From positions 1 to 64,000 of the forward strand of contig JAOASD010000023.1 in the NCBI GenBank assembly GCA_025210265.1: a stretch of 64,000 bases of DNA, in the 5' to 3' direction. Below the pieces are notes generated by a model. That model had not been told where the DNA came from and ran no database searches. It saw only the letters and a list, made by a program, of their open reading frames with translations. The DNA comes from Pelagimonas sp. Its GTDB lineage: Bacteria; Pseudomonadota; Alphaproteobacteria; Rhodobacterales; Rhodobacteraceae. How positions within the stretch are numbered: the stretch's first letter is position 1; each line of letters begins with the position of its first letter. Shown here in pieces: positions 51,847 through 60,824 of this stretch. The translations under genes were made by a program, and so were the position numbers.

Positions 51847-52416
51847 TCAGTGCAGTTTTGCACCGACTTCGGCAATCGCGTCGTCGATCGACTTGCCAGC
51901 GGCGGCGGCGGTCATCTGACCTGCCAGCACCTCACGTGCAGCGGCAACTGCTACTGCAGCGGCGCGGTCGCGCACCTCTTTGACAGCCTGTGCTTCGGCC
52001 GACGCAATCTGACCTTCGGCGGCCAGAACACGGCGTTCGATCGAGGCCTTCAGGTCAACCTTGGCCTGCTCAGCGGCGGCTTTGGCTTCGTCCTTGGCAT
52101 GGGCCACGATGCGGTCCGCCTGCTCTTGCACTTCGAGCGCCTTGCGCTCGTAGCTGGCCAGCAGGGTCTGGGCCTCTTCGCGCAGCGATTTGGCTTCGTC
52201 CAGCTCGTCGCGGATGCCTTGGGCACGCTTGTCCAGCATACCGCCCAGCATACCGGGCACTTTGAAGTAGACCAGAACCGCGATGAACAGCAGGAAGCCG
52301 AGCAGCACGATGAAATCGGTGTTGCGCAGCGACACAAACGGGCCACTGGCAGCCAGTGCCGGGCTTGCCATCACAGCAGCGGCCAGAGCGGTGGCGGAAA
52401 CGGAAAGTTTACGCAT
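51847..52416 (-). CDS. atpF: F0F1 ATP synthase subunit b
   Basis: A 189-residue peripheral-stalk subunit. It starts with a hydrophobic signal-like helix ([22 protein letters not shown]), then the membrane anchor ([17 protein letters not shown]) and a long charged helix ([55 protein letters not shown]) that dimerises with b'. It is the last F0 gene of the operon, 5 bases after the b' gene. The alpha, beta, gamma, delta and epsilon genes are not in this window, the usual split in this group. Confidence 0.95.
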   Translation of the reverse strand: MRKLSVSATALAAAVMASPALAASGPFVSLRNTDFIVLLGFLLFIAVLVYFKVPGMLGGMLDKRAQGIRDELDEAKSLREEAQTLLASYERKALEVQEQADRIVAHAKDEAKAAAEQAKVDLKASIERRVLAAEGQIASAEAQAVKEVRDRAAAVAVAAAREVLAGQMTAAAAGKSIDDAIAEVGAKLH

Positions 52417-52421
52417 ATCTC

Positions 52422-52985
52422 TTACCCCTTGACCCGATTGCTAACCGCAGCAGCCAGAGCGCCCGCATCTGCCTTACCACCCAAAGCGGTGACAATGGCA
52501 TCAGCCGTATCCTTGGCAACGGTTTCGACGTTTTCCATAGCCGAGGCCCGGATTTCCGAGATTGCTTTCTCGGACTCGGCGGCCTTGGCCGAAATTTCTT
52601 CATCTGCTTTTGCCATAGCCGCATCAAGATCTGCCTTGATCTCGTCACGGGCCTTTTGCGCGATGCTCTGCGCTTGGGCTTTGGCATCCGCCAGGGCCTT
52701 TTCATAAGCAGCTTCGGCATCCTGTGCCTTGCGCTTCAGCTCTTCGGCGGCAGCGATGTCATTGGTGATTGTCCCCTGGCGTTCCGCCAGGACGCTTGCA
52801 ATGCGCGGCAGCGCAATGCGCGAAAGAACAAAGAAGATCACCAACAGGGCGATGACCAGCCAGACTACCTGGTTGGAAATCCAGTCGCCGCAAAGTTGCG
52901 GCATCCCGATGGCAGAGCCATAGGAATCCACGCAGGAACTGACGGTCTCAGCCGCGTGTTCTGCACTGTGGGTATCAGACGCCAT
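52422..52985 (-). CDS. atpG: F0F1 ATP synthase subunit b'
   Basis: A 187-residue second b-type subunit, typical of photosynthetic bacteria and related alphaproteobacteria. A polar N-terminus with a cysteine is followed by the membrane helix ([31 protein letters not shown]) and a long charged coil ([48 protein letters not shown]). It forms a heterodimeric stalk with subunit b. ATG 52985 follows a GGAGGAC ribosome site. Some annotations use atpX for this gene. Confidence 0.94.
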   Translation of the reverse strand: MASDTHSAEHAAETVSSCVDSYGSAIGMPQLCGDWISNQVVWLVIALLVIFFVLSRIALPRIASVLAERQGTITNDIAAAEELKRKAQDAEAAYEKALADAKAQAQSIAQKARDEIKADLDAAMAKADEEISAKAAESEKAISEIRASAMENVETVAKDTADAIVTALGGKADAGALAAAVSNRVKG

Positions 52986-53071
52986 GTCGTCCTCCGTGGG
53001 AACGTTGTCTCTACAACGGGCGGCGCGTCAGTCACGCACCGCCCGCGCGTAAGGATCTTAAGTTCCGTGGA

Positions 53072-53296
53072 TTAGACGGCGAACATCAGCAGCAGAGCGA
53101 TCAGGAACGAGAAGATGCCCAGTGCTTCTGCGAATGCGATGCCGATGAACAGGGTTGCGGTCTGGCCAGCAGCCGCGGAGGGGTTGCGCAGAGCGCCTGC
53201 CAGGAAGTTGGCTGCAACATTGCCAACACCCAGAGCTGCGAGACCAGTACCCAGACCTGCGATGCCTGCGCCGATATGTGCGAGTTGACCTTCCAT
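53072..53296 (-). CDS. atpE: F0F1 ATP synthase subunit c
   Basis: A 74-residue hairpin of two membrane helices that forms the proton-driven rotor ring. Gly-rich helix 1 ([25 protein letters not shown]) leads to the polar loop RNPSA, and helix 2 carries the proton-binding glutamate Glu57 in [23 protein letters not shown]. The residues around it do not show the polar set used by sodium-coupled rings. AAGGAG lies just before the ATG. Confidence 0.97.
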   Translation of the reverse strand: MEGQLAHIGAGIAGLGTGLAALGVGNVAANFLAGALRNPSAAAGQTATLFIGIAFAEALGIFSFLIALLLMFAV

Positions 53297-53379
53297 GATG
53301 GTATCTCCTTACGATTGGAAGTTGAATTTCTGTGTGTTTCGGGGGGTAGGGTGGGTCTGTGACCCACCGCTGACCGGTA

Positions 53380-54132
53380 TTAGTGCGACGGGTGCAGTGC
53401 GTCCTTGAGGTACACGCAGGTCAGGATGGTGAACACGTAGGCCTGGATAAAGGCCACCAGCACCTCAAGACCATACATCGCGGTGATCGCCAGGATGGAC
53501 ACCGGTGCAACAGCGGCCAGCGCGGCAAAGCCTGCGAACACTTTGATAACCGCGTGACCCGCCATGACGTTGCCAGCCAGACGAATGCTGTGGCTGACGG
53601 GGCGCACAAAGTAGGAAATCAGTTCGATGATCGCCAGGATCGGGCGCAGCGCGGCGGGGGCGCTGGACACCCAGAACAGGCCGAGGAAGCTCAGGCCGTT
53701 TTTGGCGAAACCAACTGCGGTCACGGTCAGGAACACGGCCAGGGCCAGCACCACGGTCACGGCAAAATGCGAGGTGGTGGTGAAGCTCATCGGGATCAGG
53801 CCGAGGAAGTTCGAGAAGACGATGAACATGAACAGGGTCATGATGTAGGGGAAGAACTTGACCGCGTCCTTACCGGCCACGTCCTCGACCATCTTGTAGA
53901 TAAAGCCGTATGCGAGTTCAGCGATCGACTGGCTGCGCGAGGGAACGATTGCGCGGCGCGCGGTGCCCAGAACCATCATGCCGGTGATGCACAGCACGGC
54001 GATGAACATCCACAGGGTCACGTTGGTGATGGTGAACATGCCAACCGCGCCGTCACCGAACAGCGGTTTGACGATGAACTGGTCCATCGGGTGAAATACC
54101 AGGCCGGTGCCTTCTTTCGCTTCAGTCGCCAT
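53380..54132 (-). CDS. atpB: F0F1 ATP synthase subunit a
   Basis: A 250-residue membrane subunit forming the proton half-channels. The essential arginine is Arg184 in [38 protein letters not shown] and [23 protein letters not shown] are conserved. The gene overlaps atpI by 11 bases, and ATG 54132 follows GGGGACAAAG. The frame stays open a further 10 codons upstream without family support. Confidence 0.96.
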   Translation of the reverse strand: MATEAKEGTGLVFHPMDQFIVKPLFGDGAVGMFTITNVTLWMFIAVLCITGMMVLGTARRAIVPSRSQSIAELAYGFIYKMVEDVAGKDAVKFFPYIMTLFMFIVFSNFLGLIPMSFTTTSHFAVTVVLALAVFLTVTAVGFAKNGLSFLGLFWVSSAPAALRPILAIIELISYFVRPVSHSIRLAGNVMAGHAVIKVFAGFAALAAVAPVSILAITAMYGLEVLVAFIQAYVFTILTCVYLKDALHPSH

Positions 54133-54499
54133 CTTTGTCCCCTTCACTGACCCCCACGCCATGGGAGGCCGCTTCGTTCGTTTCGCCGCCCAAGCGCGCG
54201 AGTTGTGCCTTCTGGATCTCAGCCGCGCTGCGCAACATCACGTTGATGCCTGCGGCGATCCCCAACAATGTAAATAGCACCATAAGGAACGGGGTTGTGC
54301 CAAACAGCGCATCCAGCCCGTATCCGATGCCAAAGCCGATCCCCAGACCGGCCACCATTTCCGTCACCATCCGCCAGGCCTGATTGGCCATGGAATAGTG
54401 CTCTTCCTGATGGTGTTTCTGCGCGTCCGTGGCGCCCTTGGCCGCTTCGATCTTTGCTTCCAGCTCTTTCAGCTTTTGCTTTGGATCGGGTTCGGTCAC
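54122..54499 (-). CDS. atpI: AtpI family protein of the F0 operon
   Basis: A 125-residue protein. A charged N-terminal helix ([18 protein letters not shown]) is followed by two membrane helices ([21 protein letters not shown] and [19 protein letters not shown]). AtpI aids assembly of the c-ring and may bind Mg2+. It leads the operon atpI-atpB-atpE-b'-b. A possible promoter lies 30-60 bases upstream, with TTGACT and TAGCAA 17 bases apart on the minus strand. Confidence 0.9.
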   Translation of the reverse strand: MTEPDPKQKLKELEAKIEAAKGATDAQKHHQEEHYSMANQAWRMVTEMVAGLGIGFGIGYGLDALFGTTPFLMVLFTLLGIAAGINVMLRSAAEIQKAQLARLGGETNEAASHGVGVSEGDKDGD

Positions 54500-54529
54500 G
54501 CGAAACTTCCCAGTCAGAGAGTTGAGGGT

Positions 54530-54558
54530 TTGCTACGGTGCAGCGCCGCCTGAGTCAA
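54530..54558 (-). promoter_or_regulatory. possible promoter of the F0 operon
   Basis: On the minus strand TTGACT (54553-54558) and TAGCAA (54530-54535) are separated by 17 bases, 31 bases before the atpI start. The -10 match is weak. Confidence 0.35.
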
Positions 54559-54682
54559 CAGGGCTTCCAGAGGCCATAAACAAATCCAAGATATTGAAAA
54601 GTAACAATATTACCCACACCACCAACAGGTCGGTCATTCCGCCGCAGCGCGAAAAGATCAGTTTGGGCGCTATCATAGACAT
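54533..54682 (-). CDS. possible 49-aa membrane peptide upstream of atpI
   Basis: An ATG-started frame (MSMIAPKLIFSRCGGMTDLLV) with one strong hydrophobic helix (LLVVWVILLLFNILDLFM) and a polar end, stopping 33 bases before atpI. There is no good ribosome site before the first ATG; a second ATG at 54637 follows GGCGGA. It overlaps the possible atp promoter. Coding status is doubtful. Confidence 0.3.
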   Translation of the reverse strand: MSMIAPKLIFSRCGGMTDLLVVWVILLLFNILDLFMASGSPVDSGGAAP

Positions 54683-54746
54683 TCAACGATCTGGTTGAGT
54701 TTCCCTCGACCAGCCCTTGACCCCTCTGGGCCGGTGGCGTTTACAC

Positions 54747-55097
54747 ATGACCATGAACACCCGCCTCGACACCGTGTTTGCCGCGCTGGCGGACCCCACC
54801 CGCCGCATGATCCTGTCCATGCTGCTAGAGGACGACATGGCCGTCACAGATGTGGCCGCGCCATTCGATATGTCCCTGGCCGCGATTTCCAAACATCTGA
54901 CCATCCTGGCGCAGGCCGGGTTGATCAGCCAGGAAAAGCGCGGCCGTGTGAAATGGTGCAAGCTGGAGCCAGACGCCCTGCGCGAGGCCAGCGTCTGGAT
55001 GCAGGGATTTGGTCAGTTCGAACCGGTCAATCTGGATGCGTTCGAACGCTTTCTGGCGCAGGAGCTGCCAGACCAGGAGACACCGGGCGAGGCCTAG
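54747..55097 (+). CDS. ArsR/SmtB-family transcriptional regulator
   Basis: A 116-residue winged-helix regulator (LDTVFAALADPTRRMILSMLLEDDMAVTDVA, then MSLAAISKHLTILAQAGLISQEKRGRVKWC). It lacks the metal-binding ELCVCDL box of classical ArsR and the paired cysteines of SqrR; only one cysteine is present. It resembles the subgroup often followed by an SRPBCC gene, but none follows. The stop overlaps the end of the convergent LysR gene by 4 bases. An alternative ATG lies 6 bases downstream. Confidence 0.88.
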   Translation: MTMNTRLDTVFAALADPTRRMILSMLLEDDMAVTDVAAPFDMSLAAISKHLTILAQAGLISQEKRGRVKWCKLEPDALREASVWMQGFGQFEPVNLDAFERFLAQELPDQETPGEA

Positions 55098-55981
55098 GCC
55101 TCAGACGGGCACCCACCGTCGCAAAATTCCTTCAGATGTTTCAGGAATGCCTGCACTTTTGCGGTGCGATGCAGGTCCACATGCGTGACCAGCCACAGCG
55201 GCGCGGCCCAATCGTCTTTTGGCGGAAGGATCTGCTCCAGCTCCGGGTGCAGCGCCGCTTCGTGTACGGTCATAAAGCCCAACCCCGCTCCGGCAAGGAT
55301 TGCCTGCCCCATCACACGGGTGTCCGCCGAGCGAAACACCATGCGTTCCGCTGGCACACGTTCACGCAGCCAGGTGAAAAACGGCGCGCGCACCTCAGGA
55401 TTGGCATGGCTGACAAAATCATGCCCCGCCAGATCATGTTCATCCGCAGGGCGCCCTTTGCGCGCGATATAGGACCGATGCCCGTATAGCGCGATGGATT
55501 GCTGCGAAAAGGCCTGAACCACATTGTCGGGCTCTTGCGGTTTTGTCCCCGCCCGCAGGGCCACATGCGCCTCGCCATATTCCAGCCGAAAGACACGATC
55601 ATCGGTCAACAGCCGCATGACGACCTGCGGATAGGCCTCGCGGAAGGACGTCATGGCCGCGACCAACATGGGGGCAAAAGCCACCAGGGATGTCACGACC
55701 AGTTCACCGGAGACATCGCGCCCCTGCCCTTTGATGCGCCCCTCAAGCTGCTGGAACTGTTCGTCCGTGGTTTGGGCCACTCGCAGCAGGTCTTCTCCGG
55801 CCTCGGTCGAGGTATAGCCGCGCGCGTGGCGCTGAAACAGTTTGACGCCCAGACGCCCTTCCAACGCATCAATATGCCGGATGACGGTCGCATGATGCAC
55901 CCCCAGCGCCTCGGCGGCACCGCTGACTGTGCCTTCGCGCGCGACATGAAAAGCCGTGCGGATTTCGTCCCAATTGTCCAT
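55094..55981 (-). CDS. LysR-family transcriptional regulator
   Basis: A 295-residue regulator. The N-terminal winged helix (MDNWDEIRTAFHVAREGTVSGAAEALGVHHATVIRHIDALEGRLGVKLFQR) is close to the LysR pattern, and the substrate-binding domain (ELVVTSLVAFAPMLVAAMTSFREAYP) follows. The target genes are not obvious. Its 5' side faces a stretch holding the terminator of the small exported protein gene. It might regulate the azoreductase gene about 900 bases away, but that is weak. Confidence 0.9.
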   Translation of the reverse strand: MDNWDEIRTAFHVAREGTVSGAAEALGVHHATVIRHIDALEGRLGVKLFQRHARGYTSTEAGEDLLRVAQTTDEQFQQLEGRIKGQGRDVSGELVVTSLVAFAPMLVAAMTSFREAYPQVVMRLLTDDRVFRLEYGEAHVALRAGTKPQEPDNVVQAFSQQSIALYGHRSYIARKGRPADEHDLAGHDFVSHANPEVRAPFFTWLRERVPAERMVFRSADTRVMGQAILAGAGLGFMTVHEAALHPELEQILPPKDDWAAPLWLVTHVDLHRTAKVQAFLKHLKEFCDGGCPSEA

Positions 55982-56125
55982 TCTGGCCCCATTCCGATCC
56001 CGATGCCCGAGATCACGCGTCCCTGTGAAACACCCTACACTTGGCCCCGCCCAAGGCAGGTTTCAATGCACCCCGCCCACTTCGGCACCAGTCACACGCA
56101 TAAAGACTGGTCGTACACATACAGA

Positions 56126-56154
56126 AAAGCCGCGCGCATCGCTGCGGCGGCTTT
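56126..56154 (-). terminator. intrinsic terminator of the small exported protein gene
   Basis: AAAGCCGC and GCGGCTTT pair around a 13-base loop. On the minus strand the stem is followed by TCTGTATG, with TTTT at the stem end, about 36 bases after the stop. Confidence 0.65.
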
Positions 56155-56190
56155 CCAAGCGGGTCACCCCGCCTATGTCAGGCAAATCCG

Positions 56191-56475
56191 TCAGTTGTCG
56201 GTCGGAGCGCCAGTGGTAGAGGTCGACGCGCTGGAGGAATCGCTGTCCGACAGAACAGCCGCGCTGACAGCAATCGCCGCGATCGCAGCCGACACAGCCG
56301 CGCCACCACCAGCCGAGCTGGACGCGCCAGCAGCCAGCCAATAGGGGTTGCCGTCTTTGTCTTCCTGCACACCCGGATCGCTATCCTGCGTGCCAGCGTC
56401 GCCATATTTGCCTTCTGCGAATGCAGTCGCGGCGGAGAATGCGACGATGGATGCCGCCAGAATGGTCTTTTTCAT
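56191..56475 (-). CDS. small exported Ala/Ser-rich protein
   Basis: A 94-residue protein with a signal peptide (MKKTILAASIVAFSAATAFA). The mature form has a short acidic section (YGDAGTQDSDPGVQEDKDGNPYW), then an Ala/Gly hydrophobic stretch (GGGAAVSAAIAAIAVSAAVL) and a low-complexity Ser/Thr tail. The plan resembles small exported proteins linked to exopolysaccharide production such as YjbE, but I cannot claim homology. It has its own terminator. Confidence 0.65.
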   Translation of the reverse strand: MKKTILAASIVAFSAATAFAEGKYGDAGTQDSDPGVQEDKDGNPYWLAAGASSSAGGGAAVSAAIAAIAVSAAVLSDSDSSSASTSTTGAPTDN

Positions 56476-56876
56476 AACAAAACTCCGTGGATGACGTTTA
56501 GACGTCTTGGTATCAGACTTAGGCCTATTTTAGAACTGATAAAACAACCAGTAGGTTTTTTCGTTAAGGCGGGCGGGAAACCGCCATTGGCGCGAAACTG
56601 CGGCTAAAATACCTCGTTTTCAGCGGTTTTGCCTAAATTAGGCTCATCACAGCCAATGCGCTTGCCAGGTCTGCCCCCAGATAAAAGCAAAAAATGTCTA
56701 TATTGCCCTGCCTGCAGCCACGCCCTCACAGAATCAGGCCAAGCCCGCAGTGGCAGAATGCTCTGCGCATTTTTGCACATAAACCCGCAGATAATCACAA
56801 ATTGATAATCAGGTCGCACATGTCAATCCTATGAACAGACCCGGCAGCGCCGGAGATTTTTCAAAGGACAAAAGAC
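56476..56876. other. 401-bp divergent intergenic region
   Basis: No gene is seen. It separates the small exported protein gene (minus) from azoR (plus) and is AT-richer than its surroundings. It contains a perfect inverted repeat GCCTAA-A-TTAGGC at 56631-56643 and a shorter AGACGTCT palindrome near 56500. Either could be an operator, but no regulator can be named. Confidence 0.5.
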
Positions 56877-57458
56877 ATGACCCAAACCCTGCTGCGCATC
56901 GACGCCTCTGCCCGCCACGCCGGTTCCGTCACCCGCGATCTGGCGGATCGCATCGCTGAAAAGCTGGCCCCGGAACAGACCCTGACCCGCGATTTGACCA
57001 GCGGCTTGCCCCTGCTGAGCGAAACCTGGATCGGCGCCAGCTTCACCCCGGATGACCAGCGCAATGACACACAGCGCGCCGCGCTGGAGCTGTCCGACAG
57101 CCTGATCGCCGAACTGCAAAAGGCCGACACGCTGCTGATCGCCCTGCCGATCTACAATTTCGGCATCCCTGCCGCGCTCAAGGCCTGGATCGACCTGATT
57201 GCCCGCGCCGGTGTCACCTTTCAATATACGGAAAACGGCCCGCAGGGCCTGCTGAGCGGCAAACGCGCGATCTTTGCCGTGGCCTCTGGCGGCACCGAAG
57301 TGGACAGCCCCGTGGATTTTGCCACCCCCTATCTGCGCCATGTTCTCAACTTTGTCGGGATCACAGATGTGCAGGTTGTGCGCTCGGATATGCTGGCCGT
57401 GGATGCCGATGCCTCCGCCGCACGGGCCGAGGCGGATCTGGCCGCGCTGGCCGCCTGA
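56877..57458 (+). CDS. azoR: FMN-dependent NADH-azoreductase
   Basis: A 193-residue flavodoxin-like quinone/azo reductase. The N-terminal LLRIDASARHAGSVTRDLAD, the IALPIYNFGIPAALKAWIDLIARAGVTF segment with the PMYNF-type FMN loop, and VASGG near residue 140 are typical. It reduces quinones and azo compounds by two-electron transfer, protecting against thiol and quinone stress. AAAGGAC precedes the ATG. An intrinsic terminator follows 30 bases after the stop. Confidence 0.94.
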   Translation: MTQTLLRIDASARHAGSVTRDLADRIAEKLAPEQTLTRDLTSGLPLLSETWIGASFTPDDQRNDTQRAALELSDSLIAELQKADTLLIALPIYNFGIPAALKAWIDLIARAGVTFQYTENGPQGLLSGKRAIFAVASGGTEVDSPVDFATPYLRHVLNFVGITDVQVVRSDMLAVDADASAARAEADLAALAA

Positions 57459-57488
57459 GCACACCGCATAGCGAGTAGACCTTTGAAA

Positions 57489-57509
57489 CAGGGCCCTGCG
57501 GGGCCCTTT
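57489..57509 (+). terminator. intrinsic terminator of azoR
   Basis: A perfect 7-bp stem AGGGCCC / GGGCCCT with a 4-base loop, followed by TTTCC. Confidence 0.8.
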
Positions 57510-57734
57510 TCCTTGACTCCGGGCACAGACTCGCGTAGCGCCGCATCAACATCCGGGAGCATTGCGCCTTCCGGTCCCATGGCCATTGGCCGGGATCGCC
57601 CCCCGTCAGCGAGGATTCGCCCACGGGGGCTGTTCTGTATTGGGCACCGGTTTCGCAGCAAGCCCCGGTTTGTGAATGACGCAGCGCGCCCCTATCTGGG
57701 GGGCAGATGGAACAGCAGGAAAGGGGGCCACCCC

Positions 57735-59252
57735 ATGTTCGAGAATCTTTCAGAACGCCTTGGCGGTGTCTTTGACCGGCTGACCAAGCAGGGTGCGCTC
57801 TCTGCCGATGACGTGAAAACCGCAATGCGCGAAGTCCGCGTGGCTCTGCTAGAGGCCGATGTCTCGTTGCCCGTGGCGCGCCAGTTCATCAAGGCGGTCG
57901 AAAAGAAAGCGACCGGCGCGGCGGTGACCAAATCGGTGACGCCCGGTCAGCAGGTCGTCAAGATCGTCCATGACGAGCTGATCGAAGTGCTGCGCGGCGA
58001 AGGCGAGCCCGGCAGTCTGAAAATCGACAACCCGCCCGCGCCCATCCTGATGGTCGGCCTGCAGGGTGGCGGTAAAACCACCACCACCGCCAAGCTGGCC
58101 AAGCGCCTGAAAGAGCGCGAAAACAAAAAGGTTCTGATGGCCTCGCTGGACGTGAACCGCCCGGCCGCCATGGAACAGCTGGAAATCCTCGGCAAACAGA
58201 TCGGCGTCGACACGCTGCCTATCGTCAAGGGCGAAGACCCCGTCGCCATCACCAAGCGCGCCAAAACGCAGGCCGCGCTGGGGGGCTATGACGTCTATAT
58301 GCTCGACACCGCGGGCCGCCTGTCCATCGACGAAGAGCTGATGGCCCAGGTCGAGGCCGTGCGCGACGTGGTCGATCCACGTGAAACGCTGCTGGTGGTC
58401 GATGGTCTGACCGGTCAGGACGCGGTCCACACCGCCGAAAACTTTGACGAGCGCATCGGCATTTCAGGCGTTGTGCTGACCCGGATGGATGGTGACGGGC
58501 GCGGCGGTGCGGCCCTGTCCATGCGCGCCGTCACCGGCAAGCCGATCAAATTCGTCGGCCTTGGCGAAAAGATGGAGGCGCTGGAAACCTTTGAACCCGA
58601 CCGGGTTGCGGGCCGCATCCTGGGCATGGGCGACATTGTTGCTCTGGTCGAAAAGGCGCAGGAAACGCTGGAGGTCGAACAGGCCGAACGCATGATGAAG
58701 CGGTTCCAGAAGGGTCAGTTCAACATGAACGACCTGAAAATGCAGCTGGAACAGATGATCAAGATGGGCGGCATGGAAGGCATGATGCAGATGATGCCGG
58801 GCATGAGCAAAATGGCCAAGCAGGCCGGCGATGCCGGTGTCGATGACAAGCTGCTGAAACAGCAGATCGCCCTGATCCAGTCCATGACCAAGAAAGAGCG
58901 CGCGAATCCGCAGATCCTGCAGGCCAGCCGCAAGAAACGCATCGCCGCAGGTGCGGGCATGGAGGTCAGCGACCTCAACAAGCTGCTGAAAATGCAGCGC
59001 CAGATGTCCGACGTGATGAAGAAAATGGGCAAGATGGGCAAAGGCGGGATGCTGAAACAGGCCATGCGCGGCATGTTCGGCAAGGGCGGAATGCCTGCCG
59101 ATATGGCCGGGATGGGCGGCATGGACCCGTCGAAAATGGACCCCGCCGCCATGGAAGCCGCAGCCAAGCAGCTTGGCATGGGCGGCAAACTGCCCGGTCT
59201 GGGTGGCGGCGGCCTGCCGCCGGGCCTGTCCGGCTTTGGCAAGAAAAAGTAA
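57735..59252 (+). CDS. ffh: signal recognition particle protein
   Basis: A 505-residue SRP GTPase that, with 4.5S RNA, targets nascent membrane and exported proteins to FtsY. The N domain is at residues 1-90, the G domain has G1 GLQGGGKTTT at 108-117, DTAGR and TRMDGDGRGG, and the methionine-rich M domain occupies the C-terminal third (MIKMGGMEGMMQMMPGMSKM). A Gly/Met-rich tail ends in GKKK. ATG 57735 follows an AGGAAAGGGGG site. The SRP RNA gene is not in this window. Five GNAT genes follow immediately. Confidence 0.97.
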   Translation: MFENLSERLGGVFDRLTKQGALSADDVKTAMREVRVALLEADVSLPVARQFIKAVEKKATGAAVTKSVTPGQQVVKIVHDELIEVLRGEGEPGSLKIDNPPAPILMVGLQGGGKTTTTAKLAKRLKERENKKVLMASLDVNRPAAMEQLEILGKQIGVDTLPIVKGEDPVAITKRAKTQAALGGYDVYMLDTAGRLSIDEELMAQVEAVRDVVDPRETLLVVDGLTGQDAVHTAENFDERIGISGVVLTRMDGDGRGGAALSMRAVTGKPIKFVGLGEKMEALETFEPDRVAGRILGMGDIVALVEKAQETLEVEQAERMMKRFQKGQFNMNDLKMQLEQMIKMGGMEGMMQMMPGMSKMAKQAGDAGVDDKLLKQQIALIQSMTKKERANPQILQASRKKRIAAGAGMEVSDLNKLLKMQRQMSDVMKKMGKMGKGGMLKQAMRGMFGKGGMPADMAGMGGMDPSKMDPAAMEAAAKQLGMGGKLPGLGGGGLPPGLSGFGKKK

Positions 59253-59263
59253 CAGAGACAGCC

Positions 59264-59785
59264 ATGCCTGCCCCAACACTCGAAACCCCGCGTCTGCGCC
59301 TGCGTGGCCATGTCCTGTCGGACATGGACGCCTTTGCTGCGTTCTTCAAAGGAGAGCGCGCCGCGCTGGTCGATTCCCCGCAGAACAAGACGCATCTGTG
59401 GTACGGGTTCTCTTCTGAGGTGGGCAGCTGGGATCTGATGGGCTTTGGCGGCTGGGCGATTGAAACCCGTGACGGGCAGCTGATCGGCCAGATCGCCATC
59501 ACCCATCCCCCGCATTTCCCCGAGCGTGAAATCGGCTGGATCCTGTTTGACGGGTTTGAGGGTCAGGGCTTTGCCACCGAGGCTGCCACCGCCGCGCTGC
59601 ACTGGGCCTGGGAACAGGGGATGGACACGCTGGTGTCCTATATCGAACGCAGCAACACGCGCTCGATTGCGCTGGCCGAACGGCTGGGCGCGGTGCTGGA
59701 CCCCGAGGCCGAAAATTACGACGACGACGATGTTGTGTATCGCCACCGCCCGGATGCGGATGGCAACCCGGAGGCCTACGCATGA
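59264..59785 (+). CDS. GNAT N-acetyltransferase, tandem copy 1
   Basis: A 173-residue acetyl-CoA-dependent acyltransferase of the RimJ/RimL-like group (TLETPRLRLRGHVLSD start). Motif A is EIGWILFDGFEGQGFATEA near residue 90, then SYIERSNTRSIALAERLGA. It begins 11 bases after ffh and overlaps copy 2 by 4 bases (ATGA). The acceptor is unknown; position next to SRP and ribosomal genes hints at protein N-terminal or ribosome-linked acetylation, but that is speculation. Confidence 0.92.
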   Translation: MPAPTLETPRLRLRGHVLSDMDAFAAFFKGERAALVDSPQNKTHLWYGFSSEVGSWDLMGFGGWAIETRDGQLIGQIAITHPPHFPEREIGWILFDGFEGQGFATEAATAALHWAWEQGMDTLVSYIERSNTRSIALAERLGAVLDPEAENYDDDDVVYRHRPDADGNPEAYA

Positions 59786-60309
59786 GCCTGACCAACGCCC
59801 CCCGTCTGGAAACCCAGAACCTGATCCTGCGCGGCCCCGAGCCCCGCGATGCCGATGCGCTGATCGCTTTTCTGATGGATGAGGTCCGCGCCGATGGCTT
59901 TGGCTATATCGACAATCGCGGCGATGCCTGGCGCTGGTATGCGCTGAATATCGGGCATTGGCATATCCACGGCTATGGCTATCTGACCATCGAGGACAAG
60001 GCCACCGGCACCCCCGCAGGCATCACCGGCATCTGGAACCCCGAAGGCTGGCCCGAACCGGAACTGGGTTGGGTTGTGTTTGACGGGTTCGAAGGGCGCG
60101 GCATCGCGTTCGAGGCCGCCACCCGCGCGCGGCAATGGGCCTATGAGGATCTGGGCTTTACCACCCTCACCTCCAATATCGTGCCATCCAACACCCGCTC
60201 CAAGGCGCTGGCCACCCGGCTGGGCGCCACCTATGAGCGCACCTATCAAAACGTCCATATGGGGCAGGACGAGCTGTGGCGGCACCCCGCCCCCGAGGCG
60301 CTGGCATGA
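59782..60309 (+). CDS. GNAT N-acetyltransferase, tandem copy 2
   Basis: A 175-residue paralogue of copy 1. It starts LTNAPRLETQNLILRGPEPRD and has motif A ELGWVVFDGFEGRGIAFEA followed by SNIVPSNTRSKALATRLGA. In the CoA-binding loop, GRGIAFEA replaces the GQGFATEA of copy 1. Both ends overlap neighbours by 4 bases, so all copies are probably made from one transcript with coupled translation. The acceptor is unknown. Confidence 0.92.
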   Translation: MSLTNAPRLETQNLILRGPEPRDADALIAFLMDEVRADGFGYIDNRGDAWRWYALNIGHWHIHGYGYLTIEDKATGTPAGITGIWNPEGWPEPELGWVVFDGFEGRGIAFEAATRARQWAYEDLGFTTLTSNIVPSNTRSKALATRLGATYERTYQNVHMGQDELWRHPAPEALA

Positions 60310-60824
60310 CCACCCTGTTGCCCAATATCACGCTGCACAGCGCGCGGCTGACCCTGCGCCCGCCGGTCGAGGCCGACTATCCCGCCATCGCGCGGTTCAT
60401 GGCCTCCCCGCGCGCGGCGTTTGTGGGCGGGGCCACGGCGGATGAATTCCAACGCTGGCGCGGATTTCTGGGCAGCCTCGGCCACTGGGCGCTGCGGGGT
60501 TATGGCATGTTCACACTCCTGCAGGGGGATCAGGTGATTGGCCGTGTCGGTCTGATCAACCATATCATGTGGGACGAACCCGAACTGGGCTGGCAGCTGT
60601 TTGACGGGTTCGAAGGTCACGGCTTTGCCACCGAAGCCGCGCAGGTCGTGATCGACTGGGCTGCGCGCGAAAAGGGCCTTGGCCCGCTGATTTCCTATAT
60701 CGACCCGCAGAACCCCGCCTCGCGCCGCGTCGCAGAACGGCTGGGCGCATATCACGAGCGCGACACGCAGGTGCTGGGGATGGATATTCAGGTCTGGCGT
60801 CACCAGCCCGGAGCACCGGCATGA
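60306..60824 (+). CDS. GNAT N-acetyltransferase, tandem copy 3
   Basis: A 172-residue paralogue (ITLHSARLTLRPPVEADYPAIARFM). Motif A is ELGWQLFDGFEGHGFATEA and the C-terminal core SYIDPQNPASRRVAERLGA. It is closest in style to copy 1 among the set. ATG 60306 gives the 4-base overlap with copy 2; a start at 60276 would run 34 bases into copy 2. It overlaps copy 4 by 4 bases. The acceptor is unknown. Confidence 0.92.
   Translation: MTTLLPNITLHSARLTLRPPVEADYPAIARFMASPRAAFVGGATADEFQRWRGFLGSLGHWALRGYGMFTLLQGDQVIGRVGLINHIMWDEPELGWQLFDGFEGHGFATEAAQVVIDWAAREKGLGPLISYIDPQNPASRRVAERLGAYHERDTQVLGMDIQVWRHQPGAPA

Noticed and set aside
54747..55097. ArsR-family gene as the SqrR that would bind the ATTC-N8-GAAT sites
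   Set aside because: It has a single cysteine in a different place from the paired cysteines of SqrR/BigR, so it is not a persulfide sensor of that type.
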